A stretch of DNA of 24,961 nt from a virus, in IMG/VR virus record IMGVR_UViG_3300035703_002824, positions 1 through 24,961 of that record; one strand, written 5' to 3'. Position numbers and translations under genes: made by a program. Shown here piece by piece: positions 9,313 to 16,796 of this stretch. The number at the start of each line of letters is the position of its first letter. Positions within the stretch are counted from its first letter, which is position 1. Under the pieces are notes generated by a model. That model saw nothing but the letters and a program-made list of their open reading frames with translations, was not told the DNA's origin and did not search any database.

Positions 9313-10254
9313 ATGGCATTGAATTTACGACAGGTGGTGATTGGCTACCTCCGAGATCACGCGGAGCATAAATTTACTGCACGGCAGATTGCTGAGTGGA
9401 TTTTCGAGACCTTCCCTGAAGAGTGTCAGGCGAAGAAAGCCTGCAGCCAATACGTAAGCACCGATGCGGAGCTGTTGCAACAATTGGTTGCGGAGATCAG
9501 CTCCCAGCGCCCGCGCTTGCAGAAGAAGCACCCAGAGCTCAAGACGACTGAGGGCCGCCCACGGAAGTACTACTACTCCGAAAAGTCAGACATTGCTGAG
9601 GTGGCGGCGGCAGAGAGCACAATCGTCGTGCCCTCGGTTGACGTGAACAATACCAAGTTCGGCGAGCACGCGATGTACCCTCTGCTGTCGCTGTATCTGT
9701 GGGAAGAATTCGGGGTGTACTCGAAACGCATAGATGAGAAACGTTCATCGAACAAGCGCGGCCCGAACGGCAACCGTTGGCTCTACCCGGATCTGGTGGG
9801 CATGGAGGACTTGGGCGCGGACTGGCACCAGGAGGTGCGGGACTGCGTGAATCAGTATTCCGACAAGCGCACCAAGTTGTGGTCGTTCGAGGTCAAGTTG
9901 CTGATCAACCGGTCGAATGTCCGAGAGTGCTTCTTCCAGTCCGTCTCGAACTCCTCGTGGTCCAACTTTGGCTACCTGGTGGCCGCCGAGATCGAGGGGC
10001 AGGACACATTGAAGGAGCTGCGAATGTTGTTCGCGGCTCACGGCATCGGCCTGATCAAGCTGGATGCCGACAATCCGGCGGAAAGTCAGGTGCTGATTCC
10101 AGCCCGAGAAAGGGATGAAATCGATTGGGATATGGCAAACAGACTAGCCACGGAAAACCGCGATTTTCTCGACTACGTGAAGTTGGTGAAGCAGTTCTAC
10201 CAGACCGGCGAAGCGCGGCTGGCCGACTGGGACGTGCCAAAAGAGGCCGAGTAG
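9313..10254 (+). CDS. hrgA: HrgA/COG2958-like protein, putative PD-(D/E)xK nuclease
   Basis: This is a 313-residue protein from ATG 9313, which has AAGAGG (9301-9306) 6 bases upstream and gives the usual family start (M-x-LN). A TTG at 9277 overlapping the previous TGA would add 12 residues. Residues 1-90 look like a winged-helix or HARE-type domain (KFTARQIAEWIFETFPEEC). The C-terminal half has P159-D160, then E193-V-K195 in SFEVK, then Q209, preceded by E118 in a helix. This is the layout of a PD-(D/E)xK restriction-type nuclease. HrgA takes its name from a Helicobacter pylori gene that replaces a restriction enzyme gene beside a methylase. Here it ends an operon with a methylase and a helicase, so it may be the cleaving subunit. 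Family membership is likely; nuclease activity is inferred. Confidence 0.75.
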   Translation: MALNLRQVVIGYLRDHAEHKFTARQIAEWIFETFPEECQAKKACSQYVSTDAELLQQLVAEISSQRPRLQKKHPELKTTEGRPRKYYYSEKSDIAEVAAAESTIVVPSVDVNNTKFGEHAMYPLLSLYLWEEFGVYSKRIDEKRSSNKRGPNGNRWLYPDLVGMEDLGADWHQEVRDCVNQYSDKRTKLWSFEVKLLINRSNVRECFFQSVSNSSWSNFGYLVAAEIEGQDTLKELRMLFAAHGIGLIKLDADNPAESQVLIPARERDEIDWDMANRLATENRDFLDYVKLVKQFYQTGEARLADWDVPKEAE

Positions 10255-10262
10255 GCGCGAGG

Positions 10263-10553
10263 CTATTCGAGAGACCCAGTCACGATGAGTTGCTGTTCGG
10301 CTCTGCTGAACTCTCCTTGCCAGAATTCTCGGCCGTCAATGCTCAGACGTTTTAGCATCAGCTGAAAGCCCTCACAGTTGCGCTCTTTCGCAGTGGCAAA
10401 GTCACTCGTGTCGAATCGGGCCTCGCGAGCCAGCGTGGTTGCGAGCGACTTCATGGCGTGTTCGAACAGATCGAGTAGGTTGGATTGTTCGTCTTCATCG
10501 ATACCGTGAGAGGCAGCGTCCTCGATCACGGCCTTCTTGTACTTGGTGGTCAT
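10263..10553 (-). CDS. Small hypothetical protein at the prophage/defence junction
   Basis: The protein has 96 residues, is acidic to neutral, and has no signal peptide or membrane segment; I do not recognise a family. ATG 10553 is preferred over ATG 10559 because the GGAGAA upstream lies 8 bases from the former and only 2 from the latter. It is mostly helical by composition (LLDLFEHAMKSLATTLAREA). It converges with hrgA, with 8 bases between the two stop codons and no clear bidirectional terminator. It lies 76 bases downstream of the lysozyme gene on the same strand. It could be the last prophage gene (a moron) or a flanking host gene. Function unknown. Confidence 0.6.
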   Translation of the reverse strand: MTTKYKKAVIEDAASHGIDEDEQSNLLDLFEHAMKSLATTLAREARFDTSDFATAKERNCEGFQLMLKRLSIDGREFWQGEFSRAEQQLIVTGSLE

Positions 10554-10629
10554 CGGCATTTCTCCGTTGCGGGAATGACATGAACGCGCTGTGCGGCGGT
10601 AAAGCCAAGCTCTTTTGCGCGCTTTCGGC

Positions 10630-11097
10630 TCAAGCGTTGCGAAGTAGCAAGGCGACCTCAGCTTCCCGCCGCGTGACGAGTCCTGGCAGCACTTTCCCGC
10701 CGCCGTAGACCCAACGGCGCAGCTCTGTCGCGGCTGCGGGCCAGTCCCTCTGATTGATCCGTCGCCTCAGGGTCGATGTCTGAAGCCGCCCCGCGCCGAG
10801 GTTGAAGGTGAAGTCGACGATGGCCGCGAGCCGACCCTCGGACTCGGCGGACAGCACCGGGCAGTAACGCAGCGTGGCGGCGAGGGCCGTGCGCAGGTCC
10901 TGACGCAAGTAGGCCTCGCCCTCTTCCTCGCTGACCGGTGCATGGTCTGGCTTGCATAAACGCCCGTAGCCGATCGTCCAGTAGCCGGCTGGGCAGATAT
11001 AGGGGTGGGCGCGACGCAGTGGATCTGATTTGGGAACCCTGTGGAAGCCCTCAAATCGCTTCGCCAGTGCTATGGCGGCTTGTGGAATCTGACTCAT
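10630..11097 (-). CDS. Phage lysozyme (GH24 endolysin)
   Basis: This 155-residue enzyme hydrolyses the glycan strand of peptidoglycan at the end of the lytic cycle. It shows the GH24 (T4/P22-type) pattern: catalytic E16 in RFEGF, then C35 and T41 in ICPAGYWTIGYG, and the FNLGAG segment at 98-103 typical of the family. The usual active-site Asp position is Cys, as in many P2/P21-group lysozymes. There is no N-terminal hydrophobic signal-anchor, so release should depend on the holin encoded just upstream. The ATG overlaps the holin stop as ATGA. A longer in-frame reading to 11577 covers the holin gene in another frame and was rejected. Confidence 0.93.
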   Translation of the reverse strand: MSQIPQAAIALAKRFEGFHRVPKSDPLRRAHPYICPAGYWTIGYGRLCKPDHAPVSEEEGEAYLRQDLRTALAATLRYCPVLSAESEGRLAAIVDFTFNLGAGRLQTSTLRRRINQRDWPAAATELRRWVYGGGKVLPGLVTRREAEVALLLRNA

Positions 11098-11570
11098 GGC
11101 CGCACCCGGTCGAAGACGCGCCCGATGAACCAGAAGTTCAGTACGCCAGCCCACAGCGCTTGGTCGGCTTCCGTCCAGGCGTGCAGGATGGCTGTGCCCC
11201 AGCCAGCGCCTGCATTCAAAGCAGCCGCGAATGCTGCGGTCTTGGCTGCGCAGTACAAGGCCATGAACCAGTAGGTGATGACGGGGCGCACACTGATCGA
11301 CAGGGCATCTGCCCAGCGGACGCCAGTTTTCTCGCCCTGTGTGCGGACGGCCTCGCGCAGCGTCTCGATCGCGCCCACGTTCCACGCAGCTTCGGCACCC
11401 GCGCCGATTTCCTCCATGCGCTGCGCCCCGCGCAGCTTCTCGAACTCCAGCGCCTTGTCCTGCATCGCCAGTTCGTGGCCACGTTCGCCCTTGCGGTCGA
11501 GCCACTTGAGGAGTTCGGGCGCCAGGCGGAAGGCGCCGCCTAGCAGGCCGCCGAGAAGGGTCTCGATCAT
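11094..11570 (-). CDS. Holin of the 3TM family
   Basis: This 158-residue membrane protein should permeabilise the inner membrane to release the lysozyme. It has an N-terminal hydrophobic/amphipathic segment (LLGGLLGGAFRLAPELLKWL), a charged middle (residues 25-85), and hydrophobic segments near 93-120 and 123-150, with the SVRPVITYWF signature of the GTA/3TM holin family. ATG 11570 was chosen because it overlaps the upstream stop as ATGA and because the residues before it in the longer frame are low-complexity read-through of the previous gene. It also overlaps lysozyme by ATGA, so the cassette is translationally coupled. A family call is likely; timing function is not shown. Confidence 0.82.
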   Translation of the reverse strand: MIETLLGGLLGGAFRLAPELLKWLDRKGERGHELAMQDKALEFEKLRGAQRMEEIGAGAEAAWNVGAIETLREAVRTQGEKTGVRWADALSISVRPVITYWFMALYCAAKTAAFAAALNAGAGWGTAILHAWTEADQALWAGVLNFWFIGRVFDRVRP

Positions 11571-11857
11571 TGGCCACCTCCCATCAATTTGAGCTTGATA
11601 GCGGTTCCGACCAATAGCGCAGCCAGGATTCCGGTTGTGACGACTTTGATAGTCGTTTGCCAGGCGGTGCGACGTGCGTCGCGCCACGCTTCCAGAAGGT
11701 CGCGCAATTCCCTGATATCACGTGCAGCGTGGCCGTTTTCTAGCCCAAGATGGGCGAGGCAACGCTCAGCGCCACGTTGAGCTGCAACATCGAGCAGATT
11801 TTCGAAATCATTTTGGGGCAGGCTAATCCACCCCTCTTGGCTTTTGATTTCAACCAT
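11567..11857 (-). CDS. DUF6127-like small membrane protein of the lysis cassette
   Basis: The product has 96 residues with a soluble N-terminal helical part and one membrane segment near residues 71-91 (TTGILAALLVGTAIKLKL). ATG 11857 is favoured: GGAG sits 6-7 bases upstream, whereas the alternative TTG at 11869 contains that Shine-Dalgarno sequence. The gene overlaps the holin start by ATGA, so it is the first gene of a three-gene lysis unit. It resembles DUF6127 proteins found next to holins; it may be a second holin, an antiholin or a pinholin-like partner. Which of these is not shown by the sequence. Confidence 0.7.
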   Translation of the reverse strand: MVEIKSQEGWISLPQNDFENLLDVAAQRGAERCLAHLGLENGHAARDIRELRDLLEAWRDARRTAWQTTIKVVTTGILAALLVGTAIKLKLMGGGQ

Positions 11858-11900
11858 AGTTGTCTCCAAAGGTGAAATAAAACTGGTGCGGTAAGGTCGG

Positions 11901-12959
11901 TTAAAGACCAGCAGTCAAGGGTTCAGGCGCAATCACGAATCGCTCGCACTCGACGTGCGTCGTGTAGCCTTGGTTGCTCAAGCGATGCTCGACGCGCTTG
12001 ATGCGCCAATCGGTGGGGATTCCCGCGCGCAAGGAGAGCCAGAGACTCCCTTCAGCAGCGAGTCGAGGATCACCGGCAAGGCTGAAAGACAGTTCACCCT
12101 GCGCACGTTCTCCAGTGTTCTTGCGGGTAGCCGCCGCAGCCTTGGCCTCGGCTTCGGTGGCATGGACGTAGCGGATTTCCTCGAACGGCGGCGACCCGGT
12201 GGTTACTTCCCGGCGCTCACCTTTCTCGAAGTCCCACCAGTACGCCTTGGTGCCACCGGTGGTCGTGGTGGGTGGCTTTTGCGTGTCGCGGTCGCTGGTG
12301 GAGCCGCTGCCGCCAGGCTTGCGCGCCGAGTGTCGGTAGCGCCATTCGGCCAGATCACTGGCTTTGAGAGAGATCGTCGGCATCACCTGGCCGGTGATGG
12401 TCTTGATCGCACCCTGCTTGGCCAGCACCAGGAAGCCGGCCACGGGCTTGGCCACGGCATCGTGCTTGGCGGCCAGTCGGGTGAGCAGCGCCATGTCCGA
12501 CTCCTCAGTCTGGTCCAGGTGAGGGATGGCGATAGCCGCTAGTTCCGGATCGATCTTGGCTTGGTAGCGGTGCTCAGAAGCGATAGCCTCGACCAGCTGG
12601 CCCAGCGTCGTCTCATCCCAGGAACGGGTCTTGGGACTGCGAAACGGCCCGACCATATCGGCTGCCTTGGCCGATACCATCAGGGTGGCCGGTGGTGATC
12701 GGATCTCGATCTGATCGACTATGAAGCGGCCTAGCGACATGAGCCGGGTTTCGGCATAGCCCAGCGACACGGTCAGCACCGTGCCGATGCGCGGCAGCTG
12801 CGCAATCGCACCATCCTCACGGCGACGATCATCGAGGGTCAGTTTCAGCTCATCGGACTGGATGCCGGCTTCGTCGGTGACCACCAGCTCGATCAGCCGG
12901 TCGCGGATGGCAGCGGTGATCTCCACGCTGTTGGCGTAGATACGAAATAGCGGTTGCAT
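11901..12959 (-). CDS. D: Tail hub/late control protein D (P2 gpD-like)
   Basis: At 352 residues this is close to P2 gpD. It forms the hub under the tail tube (equivalent to T4 gp27), linking tube, baseplate and spike. The evidence is the N-terminal hub beta-domain (ELKLTLDDRR, GRFIVDQIEI), the SPKTRSWDETTLGQLVEAIA segment, and the C-terminal region with YWWDFEKGERR and the GLxxxTHVECE-like end (GYTTHVECERF). A Gly/Ser/Thr/Pro-rich linker lies near residues 215-235. It follows X by 10 bases, the normal P2 order U-X-D. It is the last tail gene before the lysis cassette. Confidence 0.93.
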   Translation of the reverse strand: MQPLFRIYANSVEITAAIRDRLIELVVTDEAGIQSDELKLTLDDRRREDGAIAQLPRIGTVLTVSLGYAETRLMSLGRFIVDQIEIRSPPATLMVSAKAADMVGPFRSPKTRSWDETTLGQLVEAIASEHRYQAKIDPELAAIAIPHLDQTEESDMALLTRLAAKHDAVAKPVAGFLVLAKQGAIKTITGQVMPTISLKASDLAEWRYRHSARKPGGSGSTSDRDTQKPPTTTTGGTKAYWWDFEKGERREVTTGSPPFEEIRYVHATEAEAKAAAATRKNTGERAQGELSFSLAGDPRLAAEGSLWLSLRAGIPTDWRIKRVEHRLSNQGYTTHVECERFVIAPEPLTAGL

Positions 12960-12969
12960 CTGCCTGTCC

Positions 12970-13188
12970 TCATGACCACAGCCGGATCACCGGCGCTTCT
13001 ACCGGCAGCGGCAACTCAGGCAGCTCGATCACCAGACCAGCGGTAAGTACCGGGGGCAACCGTGCCAGTGAGGGATTGGCCTCGAGCACGGCGGCCACCA
13101 CATCGCTGCGTCCATAGTGCTGCCAGATGAGGTCATCGAGGACATCCCCATCCCGAGTGATCACACGCTTGAGGATGGGGCGGCTCAT
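12970..13188 (-). CDS. X: Tail protein X (P2 gpX-like)
   Basis: This 72-residue protein has a LysM-like pattern (TRDGDVLDDLIWQHYG, then VVAAVLEANPSLA and a PPVLTAGLVIELP strand), which is the normal size and layout of gpX. It connects tail tube and hub during baseplate assembly. Its ATG overlaps the U stop as ATGA, which suggests coupled translation, and D follows after 10 bases. Confidence 0.92.
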   Translation of the reverse strand: MSRPILKRVITRDGDVLDDLIWQHYGRSDVVAAVLEANPSLARLPPVLTAGLVIELPELPLPVEAPVIRLWS

Positions 13189-13583
13189 GGTTGATCCTCC
13201 CCGTAGGCCTTGAGTTTGATGCGAAATTCGAGCTTTCTGGGCTGACCGTCATCCGCAAACAGGGTGCGGGTGTCGCCGATCTCCGTGATCACCCAGGCGC
13301 CCCAGATGCGGCCAAGACCATCGACCAGTTGCAGTGGCTTGCCTGCGTCAGCAAGGGATCTCATGGATTCGATCTGCCCAAGACCACCCTTGAAGCTCGG
13401 ATAGATCACGCCGTCGAGTTCGATCTCGCCGATGTTGCGTCCGACGAACTGCAGGGCAGGGTCACGGTTGATGCGTGCCTGCTCCTGCCAGCGCCAGGAC
13501 TGGTTGAGTGAAAACTTTTGGTAAGCGAGCGTGGCGATTTCAAAACGAAACTCGCCCAGGCCCAACATCACCCGTTCGGCCAT
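13185..13583 (-). CDS. U: Tail completion protein U (P2 gpU-like)
   Basis: At 132 residues this is the usual size for gpU. Family-like segments are MLGLGEFRFEIATLAYQ at the N-terminus, QFVGRN followed by IELDGVIYPSFKGG in the middle, and the C-terminal FRIKLKAYG. In P2 it is needed to complete the tail or baseplate around the tape measure. It lies 36 bases after T; that gap shows no hairpin or second gene. Confidence 0.92.
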   Translation of the reverse strand: MAERVMLGLGEFRFEIATLAYQKFSLNQSWRWQEQARINRDPALQFVGRNIGEIELDGVIYPSFKGGLGQIESMRSLADAGKPLQLVDGLGRIWGAWVITEIGDTRTLFADDGQPRKLEFRIKLKAYGEDQP

Positions 13584-13619
13584 GGTGAACCTCCGTAGCA
13601 GATAAAAGACTAGACGGGA

Positions 13620-16600
13620 TCAGTCATGCAATGCCGCGCTGGAGCCGCGCATTGCCTCACGGATTAGCCTACGCAGCTGACCGTCGAGTAAATTGGCCAG
13701 GGTCTGCGGATCGCTACCCGCAGGGGCATGGATCGTGATCTGCGGCGCGAAGTGAATCGAGGGGGTGCCTGAAATCGTTGCGTTACCAAGTGCTGACGGC
13801 GCCATACCCATCGAAATTGGCTTCACCTCATGCAGCGCCCGACGAAGCGGGTCATCCACCTGGCCAGGATGACCACGCCCAGCATCTATGGCGTTGCCAG
13901 GTCTAACTTGAGCTTGAGCCCCTGCTGCAAGAGGCATACCTGCCTGCACTGGACTTAGCGTCGACATGGCCCGCTCTGGCGCTAGATGCTCCGTGGCAGG
14001 CAGCCATAACTCGGGCATCGTCATGTCAGGTCTGGCCAGCGACAACGGCATGTCCTGCAGTGACTGCGCAAGTTGCCCGACTGTATCCACCACTGCTGGC
14101 CCAGCCGACGCCACCCCTTGCGCGAGGCCGAGCGAAAGCGCGCTGCCCAATGTGGCAAACACTCGCGACGGGCTGTTAATGCCGAGCATTGCCTTGAAGC
14201 GATCACGCACCCCGGCCGCGACTTCCCCAACGGCTGTCAGAGCTTGCTGCGCGGCATTTCGCACGCCCTGGGCAAGACCTTGCAGCATGGCGCCGCCCAA
14301 GGTCATGAATTGGCTTGGCAGATCACGCAGAGCGTTCAGCAGCGATCCAAACACCGATTGCAACGACTGCACTGGGGAGAAAGATCCCAAAACAGCACTC
14401 AGTTGCTGCCAAGCCGACTGCGCGCCACCGATCACGCCAGTCCACAAAGTACCGAAGAACCAAGCGAGCGGCTGCCAGGCCGCTTGGATTGACGACAGTG
14501 GCGACAATGAGACCAGACCCCGAAAGCCATCCATCAACCAGCCTACCAAGCTGCCCACGGCGCGAATCGGGAAGGTCAGCACAGAAAAGGCCGTGCTCAA
14601 TACACCGCCGACCACCGCACCGAGGGATTGGCCGGATGCGGACAGACTGTTGAACTCCTCCGTGGAAAGCGTCACTGGCGCAAGCAGCTGCCCGATCCAG
14701 CCAAGCACTCGGCTCACGCCATCAGCGATGAAGCCGAAAACCGTGGCTATGGCAGTCCCGATGGGTGCGAGCGGTGCCAATGCTGTGTAAAGACTACTAA
14801 TCGCCGGCTGCACGGCGGAGCGAATGCCCTCGAACACCCCGCCGACGTAGGATGCGATGGGGTCCCAGTACTTACGGATCACCAGGGCCAGCCCGGCGAC
14901 AGCAGCACCAATCCCCGCCACGATCCAGGTAATCGGGTTGGCCAACAAGGCTGCCGTGGTGGCACCAATGGCCGGAAGCATCGACCAGAATGCCAGCGCT
15001 GCAGATTTGATCGGGGCGAGTAACCCGAGTGCCCCCGTCTGAATACGAGTCCAGGCCACCGACAGTAGTCCGGCACTCGCTCCTGTCGTGGCCGCCTGCA
15101 CCTGCAGCAGCGCCAAGCCAGCCCGCGCCGACTGAAACGCCACCTGCGCCCCAAGGATCGGTCCCTTCACGAAGGTCCAGGCGTAGCCCAGGGCAATGGT
15201 CGCCACCTTCAAAGCCAGCACAGCACCGACAGTGCCCACCACCACTTGCGTGACGATGGGAAAACGTTCTGCCAAATTGGCGAGGCTGTCGATAGGCCCC
15301 ATCAGTGCGCCCACCAGGTTGTTCAAGGCCGGCAGCAGTGCATTGCCGACCGTGATGCCGAGCCGGCTCATCTGGTTCTTCAAGAGCTGCAGGTTGTTGG
15401 CGGTTGTGGCCGAGCGTGCTTCGTACTCTGCCTGCATCGAGCCGGCATAGGCGGTCTGATCAGCGACCAGACCCACCGCCTTCTCGTAGGTATCCATCGA
15501 ACCCACCAGCTTGGCGATGTCATCGGCGTACTCCATGCCGAAGAGGTCCGAGAGCGTGCCCATCAGGTCGGGGGCGTTTTTGACCTGCCGCAGGAAGGTC
15601 GTGAGCGCCCCTTGGGCATCGCGGCCGATCATTTCCTTCACGACCTCGGCCGATAGCCCGATGTCCTGCAACCCCTGCTGGAACTTGTCATTTTGCTTGT
15701 CGGCGGTCGCAAGCTTCATCAGCAGCGCATTGATGCCGGTGGCGGCGACCTCGGGTGGTGTCTTGAGTGCGAGGAAGGTGGCGCCAAGGGCATTGAGTTG
15801 CGCACCGGAGAGGCCGAAGAGCTTGGCTGTCGAACCCGCCCGGTTGGCGATGTTCAGAAGATCGGACGCCTTGGCATCCATGTTGTTGGACAGATGGTTG
15901 ATGGCGTCCCCGAGCTTCACCACCTCGTCCTGGGTGAGGCCAAAGATCGAGCGCAGACCCGTCATCGCCGCGCCAGCCTGCTGGCCGGACAGATCGAAGG
16001 CCACGCCCATCTTGGCGGCGTCCTCGGCAAAGCGCAGGAGTTCTTCCCGGGCGATACCGGCTTGACCGGCAGCCGCGACGATTGCCCCAATACCGTCAGC
16101 CGCCATCGGGATGCGCGTCGACATCAAGAGCACATCTTTGCTCATCTGACCGAACTGCTCGGGCGTGTCGAAGTTCACGACCTTCTTGACGTCGGCCATC
16201 ACCGACTCGAACTGGACCGCCGGCTGCACCAGACCATAGAGCGCGCCGCCCAAGGCGACCGCATCCATCATCTGGGCGCGGTAGGCGCTGCGGTTCTCCA
16301 GATTGCGTGCCTGGGCCTGCTGGGCACGCGTCAGGGCTTCGGTGCGAGAGCGCAGGGTCTCCAACTGGCTGCCCAGGCGTGCCGACTCAGTGCCCATGGC
16401 GCGGGTGTTGACGCCAGCGCGCTGCAGTGATCCCGAGAGTTCATCCACCGCAGCGCGCTGGCGGCGATAAGCCTCCTCGGCTCGGGTGGCGGCGGTACGA
16501 GCACGTTCGAGTTCGCGGGCTTGTTTGGCGGTGGCGCCGCCATCCTGCCCGGCGATACTGGCTTCCAGTCCGGAGACCTTTCGTTGGGATGCGCGCATGG

Positions 16601-16787
16601 CCAGTGCCGCATCCCGAGCTTGGGTGCGCAGGGTTTCGAGCTGACGGATGCCCGACTGCTTGTTGCCGAGCTCCGCCATGGTGGAGCCCAGCTGATTCAG
16701 CTGGGCCTGGGCGCCGCGCACGGCTGAGCCGAGGGAAGCGGCCAGCGTGGCACCGATACTGATCTGAACGGGATGCGCTGTGGCCAT
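13620..16787 (-). CDS. T: Tail tape measure protein (P2 gpT-like)
   Basis: This 1055-residue protein sets tail length and is probably ejected through the tube during DNA entry. The N-terminal ~170 residues are charged, heptad-rich coiled coil. A PhageMin_Tail-type domain follows at roughly 180-400 (PMAADGIGAIVAAAGQAGIA, LNALGATFLALK). Long hydrophobic segments at about 510-540, 595-635 and 670-700 are typical of tape measures that cross the host membrane. The C-terminal part is Gln/Ala-rich and ends in a small globular segment. The ATG lies 9 bases after the E+E' stop, with GAGG as ribosome site, so its expression may be linked to the frameshift product. Confidence 0.95.
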   Translation of the reverse strand: MATAHPVQISIGATLAASLGSAVRGAQAQLNQLGSTMAELGNKQSGIRQLETLRTQARDAALAMRASQRKVSGLEASIAGQDGGATAKQARELERARTAATRAEEAYRRQRAAVDELSGSLQRAGVNTRAMGTESARLGSQLETLRSRTEALTRAQQAQARNLENRSAYRAQMMDAVALGGALYGLVQPAVQFESVMADVKKVVNFDTPEQFGQMSKDVLLMSTRIPMAADGIGAIVAAAGQAGIAREELLRFAEDAAKMGVAFDLSGQQAGAAMTGLRSIFGLTQDEVVKLGDAINHLSNNMDAKASDLLNIANRAGSTAKLFGLSGAQLNALGATFLALKTPPEVAATGINALLMKLATADKQNDKFQQGLQDIGLSAEVVKEMIGRDAQGALTTFLRQVKNAPDLMGTLSDLFGMEYADDIAKLVGSMDTYEKAVGLVADQTAYAGSMQAEYEARSATTANNLQLLKNQMSRLGITVGNALLPALNNLVGALMGPIDSLANLAERFPIVTQVVVGTVGAVLALKVATIALGYAWTFVKGPILGAQVAFQSARAGLALLQVQAATTGASAGLLSVAWTRIQTGALGLLAPIKSAALAFWSMLPAIGATTAALLANPITWIVAGIGAAVAGLALVIRKYWDPIASYVGGVFEGIRSAVQPAISSLYTALAPLAPIGTAIATVFGFIADGVSRVLGWIGQLLAPVTLSTEEFNSLSASGQSLGAVVGGVLSTAFSVLTFPIRAVGSLVGWLMDGFRGLVSLSPLSSIQAAWQPLAWFFGTLWTGVIGGAQSAWQQLSAVLGSFSPVQSLQSVFGSLLNALRDLPSQFMTLGGAMLQGLAQGVRNAAQQALTAVGEVAAGVRDRFKAMLGINSPSRVFATLGSALSLGLAQGVASAGPAVVDTVGQLAQSLQDMPLSLARPDMTMPELWLPATEHLAPERAMSTLSPVQAGMPLAAGAQAQVRPGNAIDAGRGHPGQVDDPLRRALHEVKPISMGMAPSALGNATISGTPSIHFAPQITIHAPAGSDPQTLANLLDGQLRRLIREAMRGSSAALHD

Positions 16788-16796
16788 GGAGAAACC

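Larger units (their letters stand above)
1..10254 (+). other. Hma-like (helicase-methylase-ATPase) defence operon
   Basis: Six genes run on one strand with gaps of 4, 3, 4, 2 and 32 bases: DUF499, DUF3780, DUF1156 methylase, PLD-helicase, HEPN-like protein and HrgA-like protein. No terminator or promoter is visible between them, so they are probably one transcript. From memory, the first four are the recurring set of the Hma-type system described in defence-system surveys. The last two vary between loci as far as I know. The promoter and the start of the ATPase gene are upstream of the window. Self versus non-self discrimination by adenine methylation is inferred from the methylase. Confidence 0.75.

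Noticed and set aside
1-10254. Classifying the defence operon as DISARM
   Set aside because: It has a methylase, a PLD domain and a SNF2-type helicase, but no DUF1998 (DrmB) gene, and DUF499 plus DUF3780 point to the Hma-type set instead.
10560-10629. Attachment site or terminator between lysozyme and the 96-residue gene
   Set aside because: No tRNA-like sequence, clear hairpin or repeat found; the other prophage end is not in the window, so an att core cannot be defined.
11098-11577. N-terminal extension of the lysozyme to 11577
   Set aside because: It covers the holin gene in another frame and is Arg/Pro-rich; the GH24 domain starts right after ATG 11097.
11876-11920. Possible terminator hairpin (CTGGT/ACCAG, then TTTTATTT on minus strand) between D and the lysis cassette
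   Set aside because: Stem of only 5 bp with a loop of about 19 bases and an interrupted T run; too weak to call.
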